In this document: positions 43,917 to 52,918 of the stretch, one piece after another | Position numbering within the stretch: the first letter of the stretch is position 1 | How the letters are laid out: the number at the start of each line of letters is the position of its first letter | NCBI GenBank assembly: GCA_026003015.1 | Contig: BPGL01000002.1 | Span: 186,001 to 250,000, forward strand | DNA from: Actinomycetota bacterium | GTDB taxonomy: Bacteria; Actinomycetota; UBA4738; HRBIN12 | Length of the DNA: 64,000 nt | Reading direction: 5' to 3' | The notes under the pieces: generated by a model | The model's input: only the letters and a program-made list of their open reading frames with translations | Database searches by the model: none | Told to the model about the DNA's origin: nothing | Translations under genes and position numbers: made by a program

Positions 43917-45301
43917 CCTCGAGCCGTGAGGACCGCGGCACGCTGATCCGCGGCGGCCACGTGCTCACGTCCGGACCGGCGGGAGCGATCGCCGACGCAG
44001 CCGTTCGGGTCGTGGGCGATCGGATCCATGCGGTGGGCCCGTGGTCCGAGCTTCGCTCCCGCTTCCCCCGGGACGCGATTAGGGGCGGCGAGCGAGACAT
44101 CGTGACCCCCGGGTTCGTCAACACCCACGGGCACTTCTCCGAGGGCCTGATCACCGGCATCGCCGAGCGCTACACGCTATGGGAGTGGGTCGACGCGCTG
44201 ATCGCCCCGGTCGCCCCGCATCTGGACCAGGAGATGGCCTACGTCGGGACGCTCCTGGCCGGGGCGCAGATGCTGCGAACGGGGATCACGCTCGCCAACG
44301 ACATGTTCGTGTGCGACCCGCCCGGCGATCGTCCCGTGACGACGGGCGTGGTCCGTGCGCTCGACGAGTTGGGACTTCGCGGCGTGGTGTCCCTCGGCGC
44401 CGGCGATCGGCGGCCGACGGCGAACCTCGTGACGCTCGTTCGAGAACACGAGGCACTTGCGGAGGCGGCGAGTGCGAGTCAGCGCTGTCGCTTCCGCGTC
44501 GGCGTCGTCTCGGTCGGCGCTCAGTCGCCAGAGCTGTTCGCGGAGAGCATGCGATTGGCCGAACGCGCCACAGCTGGGATCCACATCCACCTGCAGGAGA
44601 TCCGAGAAGAGGTGACCCAGGCGCGGATCGAGCTCGGCGTGAGCCCGATCGAGCACTGCGCGCGGACGGGCATGTTCGAACATCCCACGATCGCTGCGCA
44701 CTGTGTGTGGGTGGACGATCAGGATCAGGAGCTGCTCGCCGCCCACGACGTCGGGGTAGCCCACAACCCCGTGTCGAACATGATCCTTGCCTCCGGCATC
44801 TGCCCTGTGCCCGCGCTTCGTCGGCGAGGGATCGCGGTCGGCATCGGCGTCGACGGGCCGGCGAGCAACGATCGCCAGGACATGCTCGAGGCCATCAAGA
44901 CGAGCGTGTTGCTCCAGCGCGTGCGCGCGCTCCAGGCCACGGCGCTGTCGGCCGCCGAGGCGCTCACGATGGCGACCGTGGAGGGAGCCCGCGCACTGGG
45001 ACTGGATGCCGAACTCGGATCCCTCGAGGTGGGCAAGGCGGCCGATCTGGTCGTGTTCGACGGAGACTCGGCGGCGCTGGCGAACATCCACGACCCCTAC
45101 CAGGCCGTCGTCTACTGCGCGGGGCCTCGGGAGGTCAAGGAGGTGATGGTCGCGGGCCAGGTGGTCATGGACCGGGGCGCGGTCCTTGGGATCGACGAAG
45201 CCGAGACGGTGGCCCGGAGCCGCCCGCTCGCCCGACGGCTCGTGGATCGAGCCGGCCTCCACCGCTTGAGCGGTCTCGTACGGACCCCAACAGCGGACTG
45301 A
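43913..45301 (+). CDS. TrzN/ATZ-type amidohydrolase (second copy)
   Basis: A 462-residue amidohydrolase. Metal ligands are in NTHGHFSEGL (HxH), IHIHLQEIREE (His, Glu), AHCVW (His) and GVDGPASND (Asp). It shares long matching stretches with the protein at 26971-28338, so the two are paralogues, each at the end of an NMT1-type importer module. The preceding nitrilase-like gene overlaps it. Substrate is probably a nitrogen ring compound; not determined. Confidence 0.88.
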   Translation: MTSSREDRGTLIRGGHVLTSGPAGAIADAAVRVVGDRIHAVGPWSELRSRFPRDAIRGGERDIVTPGFVNTHGHFSEGLITGIAERYTLWEWVDALIAPVAPHLDQEMAYVGTLLAGAQMLRTGITLANDMFVCDPPGDRPVTTGVVRALDELGLRGVVSLGAGDRRPTANLVTLVREHEALAEAASASQRCRFRVGVVSVGAQSPELFAESMRLAERATAGIHIHLQEIREEVTQARIELGVSPIEHCARTGMFEHPTIAAHCVWVDDQDQELLAAHDVGVAHNPVSNMILASGICPVPALRRRGIAVGIGVDGPASNDRQDMLEAIKTSVLLQRVRALQATALSAAEALTMATVEGARALGLDAELGSLEVGKAADLVVFDGDSAALANIHDPYQAVVYCAGPREVKEVMVAGQVVMDRGAVLGIDEAETVARSRPLARRLVDRAGLHRLSGLVRTPTAD

Positions 45302-45352
45302 GTGGCCCGCTCGACCCGCGCCGACCGACCAGCTCGCCGGCTGGGCGTTGCC

Positions 45353-45368
45353 TACCCGATCTCGGGTA
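45353..45368. promoter_or_regulatory. 16-bp perfect palindrome upstream of the GGDEF-EAL gene
   Basis: TACCCGATCTCGGGTA is self-complementary over all 16 bases. With only two central bases between arms it would make a poor RNA hairpin, so an operator for a dimeric regulator is more likely. It lies 52-64 bases before the candidate starts of the next gene, next to TTGCCT (45348-45353). The function is inferred. Confidence 0.45.
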
Positions 45369-45419
45369 CTTCCCTGTCGCGCATCCCGATCGGCCTCAGG
45401 TCCCCCGCCCGCCCGCCCG

Positions 45420-47474
45420 ATGCCTGGGGTGATGCTTCGCCACGACCCCACCCAGGCCGCGGACCTCGACCCCGGCCGCCTGCTTCACGCCGCGCCCGAG
45501 GCCCTCATCGTCGTGCTCGACGGGCGGATCCTCGACGCGAACCGGCGGATGGCGGAGCTCGCGTGCTGCGAGCCGGACGGCCGCCCGGTTCGTGACCTGA
45601 TCCCCGACTGGCGCGACGCGCCGGAGGACGCCGTGCCGTTCCAGGCGACCCTCGTCGTCGAGCAGGGCGGTGAGCTACCGGTCGAGGTGCGTGTGTGCCA
45701 CCTGGACGAGCACCTGCTGGTCGCCTCGATCCGCGACGCCCGCGCGCTGATCGCCGGTCGCGAGGCCGAGGCGGCGCTCGCTGAAGCCGAGGCGCGCTAC
45801 CGGAGCCTCGTGGAGCAGATCCCCGCGATCGTCTACGCCGACGACGGCCGTACGACGACCTACGTGAGCCCGCAGATCGAGGAGATCCTCGGCGTCACGC
45901 CGGAGGCCTACGTCGCCGACCCGGACCTGTGGATGCGGATGATCCACCCCGACGACCGTGACCGGGTCCAGGCCGAGACCGAGGCGTTCCTCCGTGGCGA
46001 GGGCGGCGACCTCGCGGACTACCGGATGGTGCGCCCCGACGGACGCGTGGTGTGGGTGCGCGACCGGGCCTACGCCGTGCGCGACGACCAGGGGCAGGTC
46101 GTGTGGGAGCACGGCGTGCTGTTCGACGTGACCGAGCTCAAGGAGGCCGAGGCCCGGATCGCGCACCTCGCCTACCACGACGGCCTGACCGGCCTCATGA
46201 ACCGCCAGCACTTCGAGGAGCGCCTCGCCGAGGCGGTGGCTCAGGCCGAGGCGGACGGCACGGCCCTCGCGGTGCTCTTCCTCGACCTGGACAACTTCAA
46301 GCTCGTGAACGACTCCCTCGGGCACCACGCCGGCGACGAGCTCCTCGTGGAGCTCGCGGGTCGGCTCCAGCGGTGCGTCCGTGAGACCGACCTCGTCGCC
46401 CGTCAGGGCGGCGACGAGTTCCTCGTGCTCCTCGGCGAGCTCCCCCCGGACGACCCGGATGAGCCGATCCGGCGCGTGGCGCGCCGGGTGCAGGCGGCTC
46501 TCCGCGAGCCCTTCCAGTTGCACGGCGTCGAGTTCCACGCGCACGGTTCGATGGGGATCAGCGTCTTCCCCCGCGACGCGACCGACGCCGAGACCCTGCT
46601 TCGCAACGCCGACATCGCGATGTACCGCGCGAAGCGCACCGAGCCGGGCGGCCACCTGTTCTTCGCCGCGCCCGACGAAGACGCGTCGGCCCGCCTGTCG
46701 TTCGCGACGCGGCTGCGCCAGGCGGTCCGCGAGGAGCAGTGGGTGCTGCACTACCAGCCGGTCGTGGACCTCGAGACCCGGCGCGTCGTCGGGGCCGAGG
46801 CCCTGATCCGATGGCAGGATCGCGTCGCCGGGATCGTGCCGCCGGGGGAGTTCATCCCCGTGGCCGAGGAGCTCGGCCTGATCGAGGCGATCGGGGACTG
46901 GGTCGTCGAGGAGGTGGCGCACCAGCAGCGCCGGTGGCGCCAGCAGGGGTACGAGCTCGAGCTCTCGTTCAACCTCTCCCCCCGCCAGCTGTGGACCCCT
47001 CGGTTCGCCGAGCGCCTCCTCCAGCGACTGCTCGACGCCGGGGTCGACCCGTCGACGCTGCAGGCGGAGATCACGGAGTCCACCGCGATGGCCGACCCCG
47101 ACCGCACCCAACGCGTGCTGCGCGATCTGAGCGCGTTCGGCCTGCGCCTGGCCCTCGATGACTTCGGCACCGGCTACTCGTCGCTGTCGCGGCTCAAGCA
47201 TATGCCGGTGAACGTCTTGAAGATCGACCGGGAGTTCATCCGCAACGTGGACCGGGACGTGCGGCTGGCCGGGATGGTCCGCGCGATGATCCAGGTCGCT
47301 CAGAGCCTCGACATGGTTCCCCTCGCCGAGGGGATCGAGACCGAGGGCGAGTACGTCTTCCTGCGGGCGAACGGCTGCCGTCTCGCGCAGGGCTTCTGGT
47401 TCGCGCACCCCGTGCCGGCCGATGCCTTCATGGAGCTCGCGGACCGCAGGCTCGGCGCGCCGTCGTACGGCTGA
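45420..47474 (+). CDS. PAS-GGDEF-EAL diguanylate cyclase/phosphodiesterase
   Basis: A 684-residue cyclic-di-GMP protein. Residues about 15-115 are a degenerate sensory domain and 130-255 a PAS domain (DLWMRMIHPDDRDRV). The GGDEF domain has QGGDEF at about 329-334, with DLDNFKLVND. The EAL domain has GAEALIRW (460-462) plus DDFGTGYSSL and IDREFI. Both catalytic signatures look complete, so it may make or destroy cyclic-di-GMP. No transmembrane helix is seen. ATG 45420 is chosen; ATG 45432 is an alternative. The N-terminal sensor ligand is unknown. Confidence 0.9.
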   Translation: MPGVMLRHDPTQAADLDPGRLLHAAPEALIVVLDGRILDANRRMAELACCEPDGRPVRDLIPDWRDAPEDAVPFQATLVVEQGGELPVEVRVCHLDEHLLVASIRDARALIAGREAEAALAEAEARYRSLVEQIPAIVYADDGRTTTYVSPQIEEILGVTPEAYVADPDLWMRMIHPDDRDRVQAETEAFLRGEGGDLADYRMVRPDGRVVWVRDRAYAVRDDQGQVVWEHGVLFDVTELKEAEARIAHLAYHDGLTGLMNRQHFEERLAEAVAQAEADGTALAVLFLDLDNFKLVNDSLGHHAGDELLVELAGRLQRCVRETDLVARQGGDEFLVLLGELPPDDPDEPIRRVARRVQAALREPFQLHGVEFHAHGSMGISVFPRDATDAETLLRNADIAMYRAKRTEPGGHLFFAAPDEDASARLSFATRLRQAVREEQWVLHYQPVVDLETRRVVGAEALIRWQDRVAGIVPPGEFIPVAEELGLIEAIGDWVVEEVAHQQRRWRQQGYELELSFNLSPRQLWTPRFAERLLQRLLDAGVDPSTLQAEITESTAMADPDRTQRVLRDLSAFGLRLALDDFGTGYSSLSRLKHMPVNVLKIDREFIRNVDRDVRLAGMVRAMIQVAQSLDMVPLAEGIETEGEYVFLRANGCRLAQGFWFAHPVPADAFMELADRRLGAPSYG

Positions 47475-47516
47475 GCACGGTCCCGGGCACGCGCGGCCTC
47501 GCCGTCGGTCCGTCCG

Positions 47517-47522
47517 TAGACT
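47517..47522 (+). promoter_or_regulatory. -10 box placing larB start at +1 (leaderless)
   Basis: TAGACT ends seven bases before the larB ATG, so transcription would begin at or next to the start codon. No Shine-Dalgarno sequence is present. Similar -10-only arrangements precede several genes further along. Confidence 0.45.
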
Positions 47523-47528
47523 GCACCC

Positions 47529-48290
47529 ATGACCTCGAAGGGCGAGCTCGAGGCCCTCCTCGCCTCCGTGGCCGACCGCGAGCTCGCGCCGGACGAGGCC
47601 GCCCGGCGCCTGGCCGCCCTGCCGTTCAGCGACCTCGGGTTCGCCCGCGTCGACACGCACCGGGAGCTCCGTCAGGGCGCGCCGGAGGTCGTCCTCGGCG
47701 AGGGCAAGACCCCCGAGCAGGCGGCCGCCATCGCCGCGGCCCTCGACGAGGCCGGCGCCTCCAGCGTGCTCGTGACGCGCGCCGACCCCCCGATGCGCGC
47801 CGCCGTCCGCGAGCGGATCCCCGACGCGACCGAGGACGAGGTCGCGCGCGCGGTCTGGGTGGAGCGTCGCCCGCTCGAGCGCCGCGGCCGCGTCCTGATC
47901 GTCTCGGCGGGAACCTCGGACGGGCCCGTCCTCCACGAGGCCCGGATCCGCGCCGAGCTCCTCGGGACCCACGTCACGGTGCACGAGGACGTCGGGGTCG
48001 CCGGGATCCACCGCCTGGCTCCGGTGCTGCCCGACCTCGAGCGGGCCGACGTCGCGGTCGTGGTCGCCGGGATGGACGGCGCGCTCGCGAGCGTGATCGG
48101 CGGCCTGGCCCCCTGCCCCGTGATCGGGGTGCCGACGAGCGTGGGCTACGGGTCGGCTCACGGCGGGCAGACGGCGCTGAACGCGATGCTGTGTTCGTGT
48201 GCCGACGGGCTCGCCGTCGTCGGGATCGACGACGGCCTAGGCGCCGGTTCGATCGCCGCGCGGATCGCCCGAAGGGCTGCCCCGTCGTGA
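47529..48290 (+). CDS. larB: LarB, pyridinium-3,5-biscarboxylic acid mononucleotide synthase
   Basis: A 253-residue AIR-carboxylase-like protein that carboxylates and hydrolyses nicotinate adenine dinucleotide in the first step of nickel-pincer cofactor synthesis. Typical segments are GFARVDTHRELRQGAPEVVLGEGKTPEQ, SAGTSDGPVLHEA, and PTSVGYGSAHGGQTALNAMLCSCADGL. The stop overlaps the larC start (GTGA). The operon larB-larC-larE carries all three cofactor synthesis steps. Confidence 0.93.
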   Translation: MTSKGELEALLASVADRELAPDEAARRLAALPFSDLGFARVDTHRELRQGAPEVVLGEGKTPEQAAAIAAALDEAGASSVLVTRADPPMRAAVRERIPDATEDEVARAVWVERRPLERRGRVLIVSAGTSDGPVLHEARIRAELLGTHVTVHEDVGVAGIHRLAPVLPDLERADVAVVVAGMDGALASVIGGLAPCPVIGVPTSVGYGSAHGGQTALNAMLCSCADGLAVVGIDDGLGAGSIAARIARRAAPS

Positions 48291-49555
48291 GCGTGCCCGC
48301 GACGTCGGCCCACGAGACGCGCGCGGCGTCGGCCAACGAGACGCGCGCGCCCCTCGCGTACCTCGACGCGATCGGCGGGATCGCCGGCGACATGGTGCTC
48401 GGCGCGCTGCTCGACGCCGGGGCGCCCCCGGAGCCCCTGGAGGCGATCGTCGAGGAGCTCGGGCTGCCGCCGGTCACCGTCGAACGCGTGCGCCGGGGGG
48501 CCGTGGTCGCAACGTGGGTGCGCGTGCGCGGCCCGAGCGGGCCGGTCCTGGGGGCCGACGAGCTGCGCGCGCGCCTCGAGGGCCTCGCGGGGCTGCTCGG
48601 TCCCGCGCTCGCGCCCGCGCTCGACGCGTTCGACCGCCTCGTCGCGGCGGAGGCGGCGGCCCACGGGGTGTCGGCCGACCGGGTCGTGTTCCACGAGCTC
48701 GGGGGCCTCGACACCGTCGTCGACCTCGCCGGCGCGTTCTCGCTGCTGGGCGCGCTCGGCGTGCGCACGATCGTCTGCTCGCCGCTCCCGTACGGGCGGG
48801 CGCTCGTCGCAACCGACCACGGGGCGCTGCCCGCGCCGACGCCGGCCGTCTTCGCCCTGTTGCCCGACGTGCGGATCGTCGGCGTGCCGGTCGCGGCCGA
48901 GCTCGTCACCCCGACGGGCGCCGCGATCCTCGCGGCGAGCGGGGCGAGGTTCGGCGATCCGCCGGCGATGCGGGTGGCGAGGGTCGGTCACGGCGCCGGA
49001 TCGACCGACCTGGCGGAGCGGCCGAACGTGCTGCGGATCGTGGTGGGCGAGGCCGTCGGCGAGGTGGAGGAGGAGGTCGGCGCGGAGGATCCCGCGCTGC
49101 GCGAGGTCGTCGTGCTCGAGGCGAACCTCGACGACCTCGCGCCCGAGCTCGTCCCCGACGCGGTCGAGGCCTGCGTCGGCGCCGGGGCGCTGGACGTGTG
49201 GACGGTGCCGGTGCAGATGAAGAAGGGACGCCCGGGGATCGTCGTCTCGGCGGTGGCGCGGCCCGGCTCGGAGCGCGCGGTCGCGCTCGCGCTCCTCGAG
49301 CACACCTCGACCCTCGGCGTGCGCGCCACCACCTGGCGGCGCTGGGAGCTCGATCGGCGCGAGGTCGAGGTCCGGGTCGAGGGTCGCCCGATCCGGGTGA
49401 AGCTCGGCGTGCTCGGCGGGCGCGTCGTGAACGTCGCGCCCGAGCACGACGACTGCGCCGCCGTCGCCCGGGGCCTCGGGTGGCCGACGAAACGCGTGTG
49501 GGCGGCGGCGCTCGCGGCGGCGGCGACCCTTCCGGAGGCGGCGGGCGAGCGATGA
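48287..49555 (+). CDS. larC: LarC, nickel insertion protein (single-frame)
   Basis: A 422-residue cyclometallase that inserts nickel into the pincer cofactor. It begins LAYLDAIGGIAGDMVLGALLDAG and carries VFHELGGLDTVVDLAG. EANLDDLAPELVPDAVEACVGAGALDVW and VQMKKGRPG mark the C-terminal half. In Lactobacillus plantarum the gene is read with a programmed frameshift; here it is one continuous frame. GTG start overlaps larB and the stop overlaps larE. Confidence 0.93.
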   Translation: MSVPATSAHETRAASANETRAPLAYLDAIGGIAGDMVLGALLDAGAPPEPLEAIVEELGLPPVTVERVRRGAVVATWVRVRGPSGPVLGADELRARLEGLAGLLGPALAPALDAFDRLVAAEAAAHGVSADRVVFHELGGLDTVVDLAGAFSLLGALGVRTIVCSPLPYGRALVATDHGALPAPTPAVFALLPDVRIVGVPVAAELVTPTGAAILAASGARFGDPPAMRVARVGHGAGSTDLAERPNVLRIVVGEAVGEVEEEVGAEDPALREVVVLEANLDDLAPELVPDAVEACVGAGALDVWTVPVQMKKGRPGIVVSAVARPGSERAVALALLEHTSTLGVRATTWRRWELDRREVEVRVEGRPIRVKLGVLGGRVVNVAPEHDDCAAVARGLGWPTKRVWAAALAAAATLPEAAGER

Positions 49556-50481
49556 CGGGCACCCGCGAGGCGCCGATCGAGCCCCGCCGGGCTCCGACGA
49601 GCGCGCCGGGCTCGGTCGCGGATCGCGCCCTGCGCGCGCTCGTGCGGATCGCCGGCTCGGTCGACGGCGCGATCGTGGCGTTCTCCGGCGGGGTCGACTC
49701 CTCCGTCGTCGCGGCCGCCGCGCACCTCGCGCTCGGGCCGCGCGCCCTCGCCGTCACGGCCCGTTCGCCGGCGCTGGCGACCGGCGAGCTCGAGGCGGCC
49801 CGAGAGGTGGCCCGCGCGATCGGGATCGCCCACGAGGTGGTGACGACCGAGGAGCTGGCGCGCGAGGCGTACCGACGCAACGGTCCCGACCGCTGCTACC
49901 ACTGCAAGACGGAGCTGTACGAGCGGCTGGGGGCCCTCGCGCGCGCCCGCGGGGTCGCCGCGGTCTTCTCCGGCGCGAACGCCGACGACCTTGGGGACTG
50001 GCGGCCGGGGCTGCGCGCCGCCGCCGAGCACGGGGTGCGCCACCCGCTGGTGGAGGCCGGGCTCGGGAAGGAGGCCGTCCGCGCGGTCGCGCGCCGTCTC
50101 GGTCTGCCGAGCGCCGACAAGCCGGCGACGCCGTGTCTGGCCTCGCGCGTGCCGTTCGGAACCCCGGTCGAGCCGGACGTCTTGGCGCGCATCGACCGGG
50201 CCGAAGGGGCGCTGCGAGCGCTGGGGTTCCGCGAGCTGCGGGTCCGCCACCTCGGGAGCCTGGGTCGTGTGGAGCTCGCGGCCGAGGAGATCCCGGTGGC
50301 CCTCGCGAGCCGGGGGGCGGTGGAGCGCGCGGTGCGCGCGGCGGGGTACGAGCGGGTGGAGATCGATCCGGAGCCGCTGCGCTCCGGACGGTTCGCGCGC
50401 GCCCTCCGGCTCCGCGAGGAGCCGGAGGGCGCGGCGGGTGCAGGGGGAGATCAGGCCGCCGAGGGCGGCAGCAGCACCTGA
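49552..50481 (+). CDS. larE: LarE, sulfur transferase for the nickel-pincer cofactor
   Basis: A 309-residue PP-loop enzyme that adds sulfur to the cofactor precursor. The ATP-binding motif SGGVDSS is at 45-51. C115 and C118 (RCYHCK) and C195 (TPCLASR) form a three-cysteine set. LarE variants with three cysteines have been described (Thermotoga, Methanococcus) to hold a [4Fe-4S] cluster and supply sulfur catalytically, unlike the sacrificial Cys enzyme; this one probably belongs there. Its tail overlaps a fasciclin gene on the other strand by 31 bases. Confidence 0.92.
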   Translation: MTGTREAPIEPRRAPTSAPGSVADRALRALVRIAGSVDGAIVAFSGGVDSSVVAAAAHLALGPRALAVTARSPALATGELEAAREVARAIGIAHEVVTTEELAREAYRRNGPDRCYHCKTELYERLGALARARGVAAVFSGANADDLGDWRPGLRAAAEHGVRHPLVEAGLGKEAVRAVARRLGLPSADKPATPCLASRVPFGTPVEPDVLARIDRAEGALRALGFRELRVRHLGSLGRVELAAEEIPVALASRGAVERAVRAAGYERVEIDPEPLRSGRFARALRLREEPEGAAGAGGDQAAEGGSST

Positions 50482-51089
50482 TCGATGATGTAGACGGTGG
50501 CGTTGGCGGTCTGCACGTTGCCGCAGACGACCGTGGCGCCGCCGTTCACGGTGAAGCTCTCGCCGGAGCCCTCGACCGTGAGGGTCTCGCCCTGGAGCGT
50601 CTCGTGCTCCCCGGCGAGGTCCTCGGGCGCGAGGCGCTCGCCGACGACGTGGTAGGTGAGGACCTGCGTGAGCAGGCCGCTCGGGTCGTTCATGGCGGCC
50701 TTGAGCGTCTTCTTCGGCAGGGCCTCGAAGGCGTCGTTCGTCGGCGCGAACACCGTGATGTTCTCCGCGCCGTTCAGCGTGTCGACGAGGTTGGCCTCGC
50801 CGACGGCCGTGACGAGGGTGGACAGCACCGGGTTGTTCGACGCGGCCGTCGCGACCGGGTCCTGGGCCATCCCTTCGAAGCTGCCAGCCCCCTCCTCGGG
50901 GACGGCGGCGCAGGCTTCGCCGAAGGGCTGGCTCATGCCCTGCATCGGGCTTTCCGTGGCCATGGGCGGCTCGGGCGAGCTCGCGGTCTCGCCGCCGCCG
51001 CTTCGCGAACAGGCGGTGAGCGCGAGGGCGCCCGCCGCGAGCACCGCGATGAGCAGTCGCGTACGGCTGCCGAGCGCGTTCGCGGGCAT
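50451..51089 (-). CDS. Fasciclin-domain lipoprotein
   Basis: A 212-residue exported protein with a lipobox (LALTACS). The fasciclin domain covers about residues 80-210: LSTLVTAVGEANLVDTLNG, the FAPTNDAFEALP motif, LTYHVVGERL, and NATVYIIDQVLLP. Such domains mediate adhesion or binding outside the cell. A GGAG ribosome site precedes the ATG. It converges on larE. Confidence 0.93.
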   Translation of the reverse strand: MPANALGSRTRLLIAVLAAGALALTACSRSGGGETASSPEPPMATESPMQGMSQPFGEACAAVPEEGAGSFEGMAQDPVATAASNNPVLSTLVTAVGEANLVDTLNGAENITVFAPTNDAFEALPKKTLKAAMNDPSGLLTQVLTYHVVGERLAPEDLAGEHETLQGETLTVEGSGESFTVNGGATVVCGNVQTANATVYIIDQVLLPPSAA

Positions 51090-51119
51090 CGGCTACTCCT
51101 TTCCGTGCTTGACAGGGAT

Positions 51120-51142
51120 CCCGCTCGTCCTTCCCGAGCGGG
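51120..51142. terminator. Hairpin downstream of the sulfite-oxidase-fold gene
   Basis: CCCGCTCG (51120-51127) and CGAGCGGG (51135-51142) form an 8-bp stem with a 7-base loop, in the 121-base gap between the stop of the oxidoreductase gene and the fasciclin start, both read leftward. It could stop readthrough. No T-run is present. Confidence 0.35.
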
Positions 51143-51210
51143 CCGACCCGCGCGGGTCGAAGGCGGTCGCCTCCTATTCGGGACCGCGCCGCGCGCGGAT
51201 CACCGTCGGG

Positions 51211-52794
51211 TCACTCGACGGTCACGACGACCGAGTGCCACCCGGTCGCGCCGTCGGGGAAGGGGGGCGTGCGCTGCTCCGGTTGGGTGATCCCCTCGCC
51301 GTCGGTCGCGCGGACCACGAGGGTGTGCGAGCCCGGCGTCGCGTCCCAGCGCCAGCGCCACTGGCGCCACGTGTCGACGCTCGGAACGGCGCCGAGCTCG
51401 GCCTCCTGCCAGTCCCCCTCGTCCACCCGGACCTCCACGCGGCGGATCCCGCGGTGCTGGGCCCACGCGACGCCGGCCACGACGACCGGTCCGGCGGGCA
51501 TCCGTGCGAGCGGCCGCGGCGTGTCGATCCGCGACATCGTCTCGACGGGGCCGGGGTCTTCGGCCCAGCCGCGCCGCGTCCAGTAGGCGTCGAAGGCGGC
51601 GAACGTGGTGGCCTCGATCTCGACGATCCACTTCGTGGCCCCCACGTAGCCGTACAGACCGGGGACGATCATGCGAACGGGGAACCCGTGCTCGATCGGC
51701 AAGGGCTCGCCGTTCATCGCGACCGCGAGCATCGCGTCGCGCCCGTCCATCACGACGGCGGCGGGCGTTCCGATCGTCATCCCGTCGATCGAGCGCGAAA
51801 CGAGCTGGTCGGAGCCCGCCTGCAGGCCGGCTTCCTCGAGCAGCGGCGCGAGCAGCACGCCGGTCCAGCGGGCGTTGCCCACGTAGCGCCCGCCGACCTC
51901 GTTCGACACGCACGACAGCGTGAGGTCCCGCTCGACGAGGTCCATCCCCAGGAGCTCGTCGTAGGTGATCGTGCGAGGGCGATCGACCATGCCAAAGAGC
52001 TCAAGGGTCCAGGTCTCGGCGCGCACCTGCGGTGGGACGAGCGCGGTGTCGACCCGGTAGAACTCGTGGTTCGGCGTGACGAAGGGGCTGAGGCCCGGGA
52101 CGCGGAGGTCGGCTCCGGCCGGCAGGGGCGGCGCGGGGTCGCTCGCAGCGGGGATGCGCACGCGCGCGCGGGAGGTGGCCGCGCCCGTGCGCCGCTCGGC
52201 GAGCATCGCACCGCCCAGACCACCGGCGGTCGCCGCAGCCCCGAGCACGATCGCACCGCGCACGAACGCGCGCCGGTCGAACGCGTGCGGACGACCGCCG
52301 GCGTCCTCGGAGCGCGGTGCCCGCAGCGCGGCCCGACGAAGGACGGCGAGTGCCCACAGGCCCACGGCCATCGCGCCCGCCGAGGGCAGCGCCCACGTCG
52401 GTCCTGCACCCGGCCGGGTCAGCGCGGCCGCGGCGCCGACCAAGCCGAGTCCGATCAGCGCGGCAACCCCCACGCGCGGTCGTCGCAGCGACAGGACCCC
52501 CACGATCGCGGATAGGACCGCGAGCACGCCGAGCATCCCGACGACCAGCGCGAGCTTGTCGCGTTCCCCGAACGTCGCGATCGCGAACGACTTGAGCCAC
52601 TCGGGGGTCCGATCGATCGCGGCTTGCCCGACGGCGACGATCGGGGAGCTGGCCGCGGCTGCGAAGGCGGACAGGACCTGCCCCGCCGCGAGGGCGACCG
52701 CCGCGACGACCACGCCGAGCACGATGCCCACCCACCGTGGCGTCGACGTCGTGCTCCGCTGGGGGCGCGCGCCGTCGGTACGGGCGGGATCCAT
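51211..52794 (-). CDS. Membrane-anchored sulfite-oxidase-fold molybdopterin oxidoreductase
   Basis: A 527-residue protein. The N-terminal 170 residues have four hydrophobic segments (for example VGIVLGVVVAAVALAAGQ), and a fifth hydrophobic segment follows an RRAF twin-arginine-like motif (DRRAFVRG). The catalytic domain is a YedY/sulfite oxidase fold with the molybdenum Cys in LTLSCVSNEVGG and GYVGATKWI, and a C-terminal dimer domain. It acts on the outer face. ATG 52794 is taken as the start; ATG 52821 is possible. It probably reduces or oxidises a sulfur compound or repairs oxidised methionine. Confidence 0.88.
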   Translation of the reverse strand: MDPARTDGARPQRSTTSTPRWVGIVLGVVVAAVALAAGQVLSAFAAAASSPIVAVGQAAIDRTPEWLKSFAIATFGERDKLALVVGMLGVLAVLSAIVGVLSLRRPRVGVAALIGLGLVGAAAALTRPGAGPTWALPSAGAMAVGLWALAVLRRAALRAPRSEDAGGRPHAFDRRAFVRGAIVLGAAATAGGLGGAMLAERRTGAATSRARVRIPAASDPAPPLPAGADLRVPGLSPFVTPNHEFYRVDTALVPPQVRAETWTLELFGMVDRPRTITYDELLGMDLVERDLTLSCVSNEVGGRYVGNARWTGVLLAPLLEEAGLQAGSDQLVSRSIDGMTIGTPAAVVMDGRDAMLAVAMNGEPLPIEHGFPVRMIVPGLYGYVGATKWIVEIEATTFAAFDAYWTRRGWAEDPGPVETMSRIDTPRPLARMPAGPVVVAGVAWAQHRGIRRVEVRVDEGDWQEAELGAVPSVDTWRQWRWRWDATPGSHTLVVRATDGEGITQPEQRTPPFPDGATGWHSVVVTVE

Positions 52795-52918
52795 ACCCCG
52801 CGTTCGTCGGCGGCGCCTCATCGGATCAGGTCCGCGCCCCCGCGCGGGCCGGTGGGGTCGGGACGGGCGCGGGAATGCAGCGCCGTCCAGAGGCGTTGCC
52901 GAACCCAGGAGGTGCCCG

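Noticed and set aside
45675-48161. An 828-codon minus-strand open frame opposite the GGDEF-EAL and larB genes
   Set aside because: It is an antisense artefact of third-position GC. Both sense genes are conserved.
51109-51114. TTGACA on the plus strand between the fasciclin and oxidoreductase genes
   Set aside because: No plus-strand gene or -10 box follows, so it is probably chance.
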